Assembly (NCBI GenBank): GCA_031417395.1
Contig: JANOVM010000057.1
Location: forward strand, 62,001-126,000
Length of the DNA: 64,000 nt
Direction of reading: 5' to 3'
From: JADKIH01 sp031417395
Lineage (GTDB): Bacteria; Bacteroidota; Bacteroidia; AKYH767-A; 2013-40CM-41-45
Below the pieces are notes generated by a model. The model did no database searches. It saw only the letters and a program-made list of their open reading frames with translations, and had not been told where the DNA came from. Within the stretch, counting starts at the first letter, position 1. Each line of letters opens with the position of its first letter. The position numbers and the translations under genes were made by a program. Below are positions 44,176-52,505 of the stretch, piece after piece.

Positions 44176-45438
44176 ATGGAAAAGGTACTCCATCAGCCGG
44201 TTACTTATACAACTTCTGAAATTGAAAAGATCAGAAAAGATTTTCCAATTCTTTCTCAAAAGGTTTATGGTAAGCCTTTGGTTTATTTTGATAATGCAGC
44301 AACATCTCAGAAACCGTTTTCTTTAATTCAATCGATAAGCAATTATTATTCGGAAACGAATGCCAATATCCATCGTGCAGTTCATTTTCTCGGACAAAAA
44401 GCTTCGCAGCAATTTGATGAAACGCGGGTTAAAGTACAAAAATTCATTGGTGCAAAATCAGAACGCGAAATTATTTTTGTCAGAGGAACTACGGAAGCGA
44501 TAAACCTTGTTGCTGCTACTTATGGCAGAAAAAATATCAATGCAGGTGATGAGATTATCATTTCTGCAATGGAGCATCACAGCAATATTGTTCCCTGGCA
44601 AATGCTCTGTGAAGATAAGAAGGCTGTATTGAAAGTCGTTCCAATGAATGACAATGGCGAGTTCATGTTGGAGGAATTTATTTCCATGCTCTCGCCTAAA
44701 GTAAAATTCATCAGCATAACTTATATATCGAATTCGCTCGGAACAGTGAATCCTGTAAAGGAAATCATTCGAAAGGCGCATGAGTTTAACATTCCTGTTT
44801 TAATTGATGCTGCACAAGCAGTCATTCATTCTATGATTGACGTTCAGGAACTCGATTGCGATTTCCTTGTATTCTCTGCGCACAAAATGCTCGGTCCGAC
44901 AGGTATTGGTGTACTTTACGGAAAGGAAAATATTTTAGAAGGTATGCCGCCTTATCAGGGTGGAGGTGAAATGATCAGTTCTGTATCCTTTGAAAAAACA
45001 ACCTATAATGAAATACCATTCCGGTTTGAAGCAGGCACGCCTGATATTGCAGGTGTAATTGGAATGGGAGCAGCTATTGATTACCTGATCAATATGGACA
45101 GGGAAAAAGCATTCCAGCAGGAACAAATGCTTTTGGAATATGCCGGTGAAGGATTGAAACAAATATCAGGAGTAAGAATTATAGGCAGCGCTAAAGAAAA
45201 GGCATCTGTAATTTCATTTGTCATTGAAGGAATAAATGCACTGGATGCAGGCATGTATTTAGACACCCTTGGAATTGCAGTACGCACCGGACATCATTGT
45301 ACAGAGCCTGTAATGAAACGTTTTGGAATACCGGGAACTATTCGTGCTTCATTTTTATTTTACAATACAAAGGAAGAGATAGATGTGTTTTTAGACGGGG
45401 TAAAAAAAGCAATTAGTTTTCTGAAAGGGAAGAAATGA
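44176..45438 (+). CDS. sufS: SufS, cysteine desulfurase
   Basis: 420 residues, type II PLP enzyme that removes sulfur from cysteine and hands it as persulfide to SufE. The PLP-binding Lys is near 237 (VFSAHKMLGPTG) and the catalytic Cys is at 375 (RTGHHCTEP). The start is 2 nt after sufD, and the stop overlaps the sufE start by 4 nt. Confidence 0.97.
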   Translation: MEKVLHQPVTYTTSEIEKIRKDFPILSQKVYGKPLVYFDNAATSQKPFSLIQSISNYYSETNANIHRAVHFLGQKASQQFDETRVKVQKFIGAKSEREIIFVRGTTEAINLVAATYGRKNINAGDEIIISAMEHHSNIVPWQMLCEDKKAVLKVVPMNDNGEFMLEEFISMLSPKVKFISITYISNSLGTVNPVKEIIRKAHEFNIPVLIDAAQAVIHSMIDVQELDCDFLVFSAHKMLGPTGIGVLYGKENILEGMPPYQGGGEMISSVSFEKTTYNEIPFRFEAGTPDIAGVIGMGAAIDYLINMDREKAFQQEQMLLEYAGEGLKQISGVRIIGSAKEKASVISFVIEGINALDAGMYLDTLGIAVRTGHHCTEPVMKRFGIPGTIRASFLFYNTKEEIDVFLDGVKKAISFLKGKK

Positions 45439-45860
45439 GAATCGAGGAAATAGAAAAAGAGATTATCGAAGAGTTTGAATTGTTTGACGAATGGTCAGAC
45501 AAATATCAATACATCATAGAGATTGGACAAAAACTATCTCCACTGGATTCAAAATATAAAATTGACGAAAACAGGATTAAAGGTTGTCAGAGCAGCGTCT
45601 GGCTGAATTATTTTGAAAGCGAAGGGAAATTATTTTTTGAAGCTGATAGTGATTCTGTTTTTGTAAAAGGTGAAATAGCATTGTTAATGCGTGCTCTATC
45701 CGGACAAAAGCCTGAGGATATAGTAAAAACGGATCTAAAATTTATCGATACAATAGGTTTGCGACAACACATTGCAGTGACCAGAGCAAACGGACTTGCA
45801 TCCATGATCAAACAAATGAAATTAATTGCATTAGGTATTCAATCGAAACAGTCGGCATGA
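45435..45860 (+). CDS. sufE: SufE, sulfur acceptor
   Basis: 141 residues. The conserved Cys 51 lies in the loop RIKGCQSSVWL and takes the persulfide from SufS. LSPLDSKYKIDENRI, then FIDTIGLRQHIAVTRANGL, match the family end to end. It overlaps sufS by 4 nt and the next gene by 4 nt, so translation is coupled. Confidence 0.96.
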   Translation: MRIEEIEKEIIEEFELFDEWSDKYQYIIEIGQKLSPLDSKYKIDENRIKGCQSSVWLNYFESEGKLFFEADSDSVFVKGEIALLMRALSGQKPEDIVKTDLKFIDTIGLRQHIAVTRANGLASMIKQMKLIALGIQSKQSA

Positions 45861-46204
45861 CAGACGTTCAAACCAACAGCCTGCAACAGGCAGAATTTAT
45901 TAAACCACTTCGCGAGCGTGTTGTTGATACGCTAAAAACTTGTTATGACCCTGAAATTCCTGTAGACATCTATGAACTTGGATTGATTTACGAAATTCGT
46001 GTTGACGAAGGAAACGACATCTATGTAAAAATGACTTTGACTTCGCCTGCTTGTCCCGTTGCTGAAACCTTACCGGTAGAAGTTGAGCAAAAGATTAAAC
46101 AAATGCCCGATGTAAACAATGCAAAAGTAGAAATCACATTTGATCCGCCGTGGGAGAAAGATATGATGAGTGAAGAGGCGAGGTTGGAATTGGGGATGTG
46201 GTAA
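45857..46204 (+). CDS. SufT/MIP18-family Fe-S maturation protein
   Basis: 115 residues. It has the DUF59 (MIP18) fold with CYDPEIPVDIYELGLIY and the conserved Cys in MTLTSPACPVAETLP, then WEKDMMSEEARLELGMW. SufT-type proteins help mature or deliver clusters under high demand. It is the last gene of the suf operon, overlapping sufE by 4 nt. The symbol sufT is plausible but also used for related proteins, so it is left out. Confidence 0.92.
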   Translation: MTDVQTNSLQQAEFIKPLRERVVDTLKTCYDPEIPVDIYELGLIYEIRVDEGNDIYVKMTLTSPACPVAETLPVEVEQKIKQMPDVNNAKVEITFDPPWEKDMMSEEARLELGMW

Positions 46205-46250
46205 GGATATTTTAAGTATTATCCATTTATTTTATACAGTCACAGTAGAA

Positions 46251-46891
46251 CAACCTCATTAGTAAAAGAAGTTTCCCCATCCTTTTGCCTTATTACATCA
46301 TATACGGTTACTTGGTAATTATTTCAAATTTTGTACTGATAAAAATTTTTAAATGAGGTAATAAGGTTATGTTTTGGGCGGAATATTTTTCTACTTAGGT
46401 AATTAGGTTTTACCCTAGCTCAGCGAATTCTGTTGGAAATAATAAATTAAATTATTTCATCGCCACTTTATTCGTTTGATTGCATTGGCCCACTGAAAGG
46501 TGATACAGCGTAACGAGCAACCTTACAACCTTAGTAGAATTGGGATTCTCCTATACATTAACCTTATTACCTCATTTATGGTTATTTAGAAATTATTTCT
46601 AATAGGCATCTGATAGAAATTAATAAAATTTATAAATGAGGTAATAAGGTTATGTTTTTGCCAGACTGTTTTTCTACTTAGGTAATTAGGTTTTACCCTA
46701 GCTCAGCGAATTCTGTTGAAAATAATAAAATAAATTATTTCATCGCCACTTTATTCGTTTGACTGCATTGGCCCACTGAAAGGTGATACAGCGGAATGAG
46801 CAACCTCATTACCTTAGTATAATAACGATTCCCCCATACATCAACCTTATTACCTAATTTATGGTTCTTTAGAAATTATTTCTATTGTCTG
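46251..46891. repeat. tandem 267/283-bp repeat units plus partial third
   Basis: Unit 1 is about 46251-46517, unit 2 about 46518-46800, and a partial third unit is 46801-46891. Each begins with CAACCT, carries AAATGAGGTAATAAGGTTATG, GGTAATTAGGTTTTACCC and GCTCAGCGAATTCTGTTG, and ends with CACTGAAAGGTGATACAGCG. There is no coding frame through the units. Within unit 2, 46559-46579 and 46632-46652 are perfect 21-bp complements. It lies directly behind the suf operon. Confidence 0.9.
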
Positions 46892-47038
46892 AACCATGAA
46901 AGGAAGGATTAAAGGATTAACATGAATTGAAATAATGCAATGTGCCTACAAAAAAATGAAATTGAGACGCTCTTCAGTTTCAAATTAATTGTACTCCTTC
47001 AAGGCAATCCTTCAATCCTTTCTTTCAAGGTTCAGACG
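46886..47038. repeat. 153-bp imperfect palindrome (MITE-like)
   Basis: Arms 46889-46918 and 47006-47035 are complementary at 27 of 30 bases (CTGAACCATGAAAGGAAGG… with …TTTCAAGGTTCAG). Inside is a smaller pair (AAATTGAGAC and GTTTCAAATT-like). Ends TGTCTGAACC and GGTTCAGACG match at nine of ten. It has the size and symmetry of a non-autonomous element or a large hairpin RNA. No frame is seen between 47039 and 47230 either. Confidence 0.72.
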
Positions 47039-47230
47039 TTATTTTTTAAGGTTAACGATGTTGGGAACAGTAGTGTTTTCAAATCAGCAGAAATTGACTG
47101 CAGGATTGCTAATCTCCGAACAACGGAGATTCTTTACCTTTTGTAGAAATATTCAATAGGTGTTAATTTTTTTGTAATAATTAGCAAGTGTAATAATAAA
47201 CATTATCTTTGATTAAACATTTCTATTAAA

Positions 47231-48154
47231 ATGAACAATCATTCTAAAATTATCTCGACTATTCTGATCTCATTTTTATTTAATAGCATTATTTTAAAAG
47301 CGCATAATTATATACCCATTCCTGAGGATTCTACTGTGAGATGGGTAATGTATCATGATTATTATGATCAAGGTGTATGTGAAGAAACGAATTTATTTAA
47401 TTACAGGATTGCCGGAGACACCTCAATAAACGGAACGAATTACAAAAAAGTTTATGCAGAAAACAATATATTAATTCAAAATAGTGCCGGTATACATGGT
47501 TGTGGCTACCCAATTAATGGATATCTACACGCTTTCAGACAGGATACAGTGTTAAAAAAATGTTATCTTGTTCCAAGAGATTCGATTAACGAACAATTAA
47601 TTTATGATTTTTCTCTTCAAGTAAATGACACATTACATAATCCTTATTTAAAACCTCCATTTGTTATTGGTTGTGATTCAATTCTAACATTGCATAGTTT
47701 AGATTCTGTTCTTATTAATAATCAGTACCGTCTCAGGCAGAATTTTAATTGTGGCGATTATATAGTCGAAGGTATTGGATGGTTAACTGATCCGTTTATG
47801 ATTGGTTTGACTAATTATCGTTTTATTTGCATGAAAAAGGATACAGCATTATTATATATGAATTTTCTAGGTCTGAGTCTTTATTGTAGTTGGTTGCCTA
47901 CTAATATAAAAATACCAGATGATAAATCACATATCTCAATTAAAACTTCAATTGATAGGTCGGAAATTCAAATTGTTTGCGACCAAATAATTTCAAATAT
48001 TGAAACTTTTGATTTGACGGGAAGAAAGATCTATGCTGCCGATAACAAAACTACTTCTATTAATTTAGATACGTTTTCTTTTCCGGATTTCATTATCATG
48101 AAAGTGCTATTAAAAGACAACTCTATTGTTATAAAAAAATTATTTTTAAAATAA
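47231..48154 (+). CDS. T9SS-secreted protein, paralogue of the cassette gene
   Basis: 307 residues. The signal peptide is about 1-24 (…SIILKAHN). The beta-rich body follows the same order as the product of 26223-27068: RIAGDTSINGTNYKKVY, EQLIYDFSLQVNDT, LDSVLINNQYRLRQNF, and YIVEGIGWL. A shortened sorting-tail region follows (ISNIETFDLTGRKIYA…, IIMKVLLKDNS), rather diverged from the standard. A TATCTTTG box at 47204-47211 is a likely -7 element. Function unknown. Confidence 0.8.
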   Translation: MNNHSKIISTILISFLFNSIILKAHNYIPIPEDSTVRWVMYHDYYDQGVCEETNLFNYRIAGDTSINGTNYKKVYAENNILIQNSAGIHGCGYPINGYLHAFRQDTVLKKCYLVPRDSINEQLIYDFSLQVNDTLHNPYLKPPFVIGCDSILTLHSLDSVLINNQYRLRQNFNCGDYIVEGIGWLTDPFMIGLTNYRFICMKKDTALLYMNFLGLSLYCSWLPTNIKIPDDKSHISIKTSIDRSEIQIVCDQIISNIETFDLTGRKIYAADNKTTSINLDTFSFPDFIIMKVLLKDNSIVIKKLFLK

Positions 48155-48227
48155 TAACCACATGGGTGCAGGATTGCAAATCCCATAAAGCGGAGAATCG
48201 TGAACTCAGCGGGATTCCACCTAAAAT

Positions 48228-48941
48228 CTAAATTAGTTTTTTTACCATAGCAAAAACAACAGCCCCAATAACAATCAACACCCACCAAACAATCCTTTTA
48301 GTCTTATTATCGACATTTTTACTTTTGCGAATTTTAATAAAACTCCAGACCATTAGAGCGATTAATAGTCCACCTGATAATCCTACAATTATTTTATTGC
48401 TTGCAGTATAAACACAAAAGATAAGTCCTACGGCAAGAAAACCCGGTGCACTTTGATATTTATGTATTAGATTTTCATTTTTCTTTAAGGTAATTGGTTT
48501 TATGTTTTGCAATATGGATTCAAGTTGTAAATAATTTTCAATTTGCTTAGGGACAATGATGATATCATCGTTCTTTCTTCCTTTAATTATAAAACTTCCA
48601 ATAGTGTTTTTGGAAATTTCAACAATATCATCAAAAGCTATTGAAATGGTCGGAGTAAATAATTGCTCTCGTTTTATTTCATTGTTTTCAATCGTTAAAA
48701 TGTAGCTATTAAATAATTTATTTTTTCTTCTAATCGCCAGGAAAATTCCAATACCAACAAATGAAAAAATTATTGCAGCTGAAATTGGTATTGCATCTTT
48801 GCTTGCTTTGCTATTGTTTGAGTTAATTATTGAAATTGATATTCCAACAATAGAAGCAATGAAAAGTAGCGGAACCATTTTTAATAACCATTTTCTTTTA
48901 ATCTCTTTAAAGAGATCGGGATTGGATTTAAACCGGTACAT
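48228..48941 (-). CDS. membrane protein with a PH-like domain
   Basis: 237 residues. Helices at about 20-40 and 48-68, then a soluble stretch (75-150) with SYILTIENNEIKREQL, ISIAFDDIVEISKN and GSFIIKGRKNDDIIIVP, the strand order of bacterial PH domains, then two or three further helices ending at 230. No enzyme motif. It is flanked by T9SS cargo genes on both sides without close spacing. I do not recognise the family. Confidence 0.75.
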   Translation of the reverse strand: MYRFKSNPDLFKEIKRKWLLKMVPLLFIASIVGISISIINSNNSKASKDAIPISAAIIFSFVGIGIFLAIRRKNKLFNSYILTIENNEIKREQLFTPTISIAFDDIVEISKNTIGSFIIKGRKNDDIIIVPKQIENYLQLESILQNIKPITLKKNENLIHKYQSAPGFLAVGLIFCVYTASNKIIVGLSGGLLIALMVWSFIKIRKSKNVDNKTKRIVWWVLIVIGAVVFAMVKKLI

Positions 48942-49092
48942 GAGGGAGTTTTAAATCTTAATAAGCAATGTTTTTCAAAAGGAGTATAATATTACGAAAA
49001 AGAATTACATTTTTATCGGAATGCATTGAGCTGAATTTCGAACGGGAAAATAAAGAAAACAGGAAAAGGTGTTTGAAATAAATAAATTTTAT

Positions 49093-50784
49093 TTATTCTT
49101 TAACAAATTTCTGTGACGATAAAAACTCATTCATTGAATTGAAAAGTTTGACAACATAAATACCTTCCGGGAGGGAAGAAATGTCAACTTCTAATGTATT
49201 GTCCTGACGAATTAAAATATTCCCCAGAGCGAGTGAACTAATTTCCCAGTTTAACTTTTCATCAGCAACAATACTGATTAAATTATTGGCGGGATTAGGG
49301 AAAATTTTTGCTGTTAAAGCATTTGTTCTTCTTTCTATAGAAATAATATAGGTGTATTCAAAATCACCATTAAAATCAAATTGTTTAATACGGTAATAAG
49401 CAATTCCTGCAGGTGCATTTATATCGGTGAATGCATAAGTATGCTGGAAACTTGTTGTTCCGCTTCCAAGAATTTTGCCAATTTTATTGAAAGTTTTTAA
49501 ATCGAGACTTCGTTCAACTTCGAAATAATAGTTGTTAACTTCAGAGGCCGTTGTCCATTGCAGAAAGTTATTTTCTTCTTCATTGTATCCGCCGAAATAG
49601 ACAAGTTCAACAGGTAATGGAGAAGCAATAATATCAAAAGCATTTTGCATACATAACGGCAGGTTAGCTAAAGAAGGATAACCGTTAAATATGGAAAAAG
49701 TAGCATCCCATTCCCAATAAGCATAAGGAATATAAAGAGCGTCTAAATTATTTTTTACACATTCAGTATAGCGGCAACGGCTGTCGTCGGCAGGAGCATA
49801 AACCTTATAGCTTCCAAACTCACCGCACCAGATTGGAACATTATACATAGAAGAAAAACTTCTTGCTACGAGCAGGGAATTGTATAAAGCAGCACATGTT
49901 CCATCGTAAGCATAATCGTAAATGCTGTAATTTGTATATGGCAGGGTAGGATTAACAAGTGGATTTGCCTGAGGCATTGTTGCAGGATCATACGGAAAAG
50001 GAACGCCGGTAGTGCTTACAGCATTGCTCACCCATGTGGCACCCTGGTGAGTGAAAACCATGGGCTCATAAAAATGAAAAGTATAAATAATATTTGCATC
50101 AGGAAGAACACCCATGCTAAAAAGCTGGTAAAGGCTATTATAATCGTTGGCGCCTACAATAAATGTATGATTAGGAAGAATAGGGCGCATGGTATTAATC
50201 ATGGCAATTGCTGCATTTCGCCAATTCAAATCAGAAATAGCATTAGGTTCATTGTATAATTCAAAGAAAACCTTGTTAGGATTCGTTCCTGCTAATCGAA
50301 TTGCAATCTCTTTCCAGATATCAACTACACGCGGTAATTCTGAGTTGTAATTGAAATCGTATAAATTTCCATAATGATAATCAATGACCAAAAACAGGTT
50401 GTATTGATTACACCAGGTAATTATGCTATCTATTGCTTTAAAATAATTTACGCTATCGATACTGTATGGAGCAATGCGATCTTCCCATTTATCAAAGGTT
50501 ACAGGCAGACGAATAGTTTCAAAACCCATGGAACTTATAAGCTGCAATTGTGTCTTAACTGTAGGGAGGTAGCCAAGGTTGAGGTAGTCGGAATAATTGA
50601 TTGAAGGATTTCCCAGCCAATACTCATCCAGATAGCAATAGTTCATGCCATCGTGTAGTTGGCTGGCCCGAGTCCAGGCAACGGATTGTGAATAAGATTT
50701 GTGTGAAGAAAAAACGAAAATAATAAGAACAAGACATTTTATTATCTTATCGAAACCAATATTTAGATTTTTTTTCAAAAACAT
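49093..50784 (-). CDS. GH5-family endoglucanase-like enzyme, T9SS-secreted
   Basis: 563 residues. Signal peptide about 1-33. The catalytic (beta/alpha)8 domain (40-380) shows ETIRLPVTFDKW, FLVIDYHYGN, the acid/base VFFELYNEPN (Glu 179) and the nucleophile WCGEFGSY (Glu 322). This is the layout of glycoside hydrolase family 5, cutting beta-1,4-linked glucans or mannans. A fibronectin-like domain (395-480) and a T9SS sorting tail (IFPNPANNLISI…, GIYVVKLFNS) follow. It would act outside the cell on plant or microbial polysaccharide; substrate specificity is not clear. Confidence 0.93.
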   Translation of the reverse strand: MFLKKNLNIGFDKIIKCLVLIIFVFSSHKSYSQSVAWTRASQLHDGMNYCYLDEYWLGNPSINYSDYLNLGYLPTVKTQLQLISSMGFETIRLPVTFDKWEDRIAPYSIDSVNYFKAIDSIITWCNQYNLFLVIDYHYGNLYDFNYNSELPRVVDIWKEIAIRLAGTNPNKVFFELYNEPNAISDLNWRNAAIAMINTMRPILPNHTFIVGANDYNSLYQLFSMGVLPDANIIYTFHFYEPMVFTHQGATWVSNAVSTTGVPFPYDPATMPQANPLVNPTLPYTNYSIYDYAYDGTCAALYNSLLVARSFSSMYNVPIWCGEFGSYKVYAPADDSRCRYTECVKNNLDALYIPYAYWEWDATFSIFNGYPSLANLPLCMQNAFDIIASPLPVELVYFGGYNEEENNFLQWTTASEVNNYYFEVERSLDLKTFNKIGKILGSGTTSFQHTYAFTDINAPAGIAYYRIKQFDFNGDFEYTYIISIERRTNALTAKIFPNPANNLISIVADEKLNWEISSLALGNILIRQDNTLEVDISSLPEGIYVVKLFNSMNEFLSSQKFVKE

Positions 50785-51307
50785 AATACTACTTCACTTT
50801 GGGCTAGTTAGATCTTAAAAAAAATCGCTGTTAAAATTTTATACCAGAAAATTTTATAGCTATTTAATCTTACTATTTCAAAGGTAATTATTTTTCAATT
50901 CAGATTACATTTTTGACTTAATAAAGTAAAAACCTCTTTTTATTTAAATGAAGCCTTTTAGGCTATATCGAAGGAAAGAAATAAATACGGCAGACGCAAA
51001 GGCTTGAAATTAATAAAATTAACAAGTGTCTCTTAATTTCTTTTTGCCGGATCCTAATGCCGGAAATTCATTTTCAATCCAAATTCTAAATAGATAAATT
51101 GATTTTTGAAGAAATTTTGTACATTAACAACACATTTTTTTGTTCTATATTTTGATGAATCAAAATTACAAAGTGGCAGGGAGGGGCGAAAATCTTTAAA
51201 CTGCCCTATTTAAAGGCCTTCCGGAACCAAATTAGAGAAAGTTTGAGCCCAAATAATAGGAATAATTCAAGATTTTTATTAATTTAATGTGATAGATGGT
51301 AATAATA
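50785..51307. other. gene-free spacer
   Basis: AT-rich, no frame, no clear repeat or hairpin. It precedes a short coding-like remnant at 51308-51442. Confidence 0.6.
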
Positions 51308-51442
51308 TTATTCCGGATTCATCCTTGCAAAAGCTTGCTGCAATGCTTCGGACCCTGCTTTGCTTAATGATTCTGTAAACCCAAAAGTAAGTTCTGTTCT
51401 GCCTTCTATCAGTTGATTGAATATTGAATCAATAAAAATAAT
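51308..51442 (-). pseudogene. 45-codon coding-like remnant
   Basis: Directly after the stop of the next gene (51443-51445), the same minus-strand frame continues without interruption for 44 codons to a TAA at 51310-51308. It encodes DSIFNQLIEGRTELTFGFTE and SLSKAGSEALQQAFARMNPE, regular coding-like residues unlike random AT-rich DNA. There is no start codon of its own near the beginning. It may be the 3' end of a lost gene. I do not recognise the family. Confidence 0.35.
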
Positions 51443-52405
51443 TTATTGCTTAATCAGTTTTAGCAGGCGACTGCGTAAAGGATTTACGGGATCTTTTAAA
51501 GCAAGCATATACAATCCTGCCGGTTCATTTTCTAATTCAAAATTTATTTCCATAGATCCTTCGCAAACGGTCTGGCCCGTTTTGATTATTTCTCCTATGG
51601 AATTCATTAGCTCATAAGAAATGTATTCAGTTTTCTCATTGAACAATTTTATATTCAATGAAGAATGAAATGGACTATTGTAAAAAAGTGAAGAGCCAAA
51701 GTTGTTTTCATTAATTGTACTGGAGATATTATAAAGATAGAAGGCGCTTTCAACAGAGGCCGGAGGTGGTGAAGCAGTATATGAAAAGACAAGCATGCCA
51801 TTACTCGAATCATACCAGTCATAACCTTTAACAATAGGTCCGGACGATGCATAGTAAGTATAGTGCATCATAATAACATTCGTATAAGTATGACCGGGTG
51901 CCAGAAGTGTTCCCCAGCCAATACAATTAATAAAGTAGCCAATATCGCCTGTAGTTCCCGTTTGGAACGATGTGTCATAATTATTTACACCAATTGACAT
52001 TGGAAAAACAAATTGCGTTTCGGGATTTAAATAATAGGAATAGCCTAATCCGGTTTCATATAATCCTGTTGCATTCAGTTGAGTGGAATTCAGTTCATAA
52101 AACCTATAAGTGGTATTCGGTAAAAATAAAATTCCGTAATTGGCCGTAGGAAATGAATCAGCATATATTGTTTGAACAGGATTAAAAATAGTACGTGTTG
52201 AAATTGGATTTGCATCCGGAATTAGTGTGCTGAAATCCCAGGTCTGATTGGCACCTTGTTGCGTAGTATCAATAGCGGTAAATGTAGAAAGCCCTTTGTA
52301 ATTATACGATGAGCCGAATGGAGCCATGTCTGTGGAAAGAATGACGGGCTGCGACAGCGTAATTAATTCCGATAATAATAAGCTAAGAAGTATAAGAATT
52401 TTCAT
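51443..52405 (-). CDS. T9SS-secreted protein of unknown function
   Basis: 320 residues from the ATG at 52405; an ATG nine bases upstream is also possible. Signal peptide about 1-20 (MKILILLSLLL…). The body is Tyr-, Thr- and Ser-rich with aromatic pairs (QGANQTWDFSTL, NATGLYETGLGYSYYLNP), a style common in large exoproteins that bind surfaces. The sorting tail is reduced (INENNFGSSLFYNSPFHS…, GLYMLALKDPV, LLKLIKQ). No enzyme motif seen. Confidence 0.82.
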   Translation of the reverse strand: MKILILLSLLLSELITLSQPVILSTDMAPFGSSYNYKGLSTFTAIDTTQQGANQTWDFSTLIPDANPISTRTIFNPVQTIYADSFPTANYGILFLPNTTYRFYELNSTQLNATGLYETGLGYSYYLNPETQFVFPMSIGVNNYDTSFQTGTTGDIGYFINCIGWGTLLAPGHTYTNVIMMHYTYYASSGPIVKGYDWYDSSNGMLVFSYTASPPPASVESAFYLYNISSTINENNFGSSLFYNSPFHSSLNIKLFNEKTEYISYELMNSIGEIIKTGQTVCEGSMEINFELENEPAGLYMLALKDPVNPLRSRLLKLIKQ

Positions 52406-52505
52406 CAAAGGCATTCTTTACAAGGAGAATTTTATTAGAGATTTATTATTTCTCCTTTTGCCGTCAAGTTACAAATAAAATTTTATTTTATATTCATTGA
52501 GCTCC

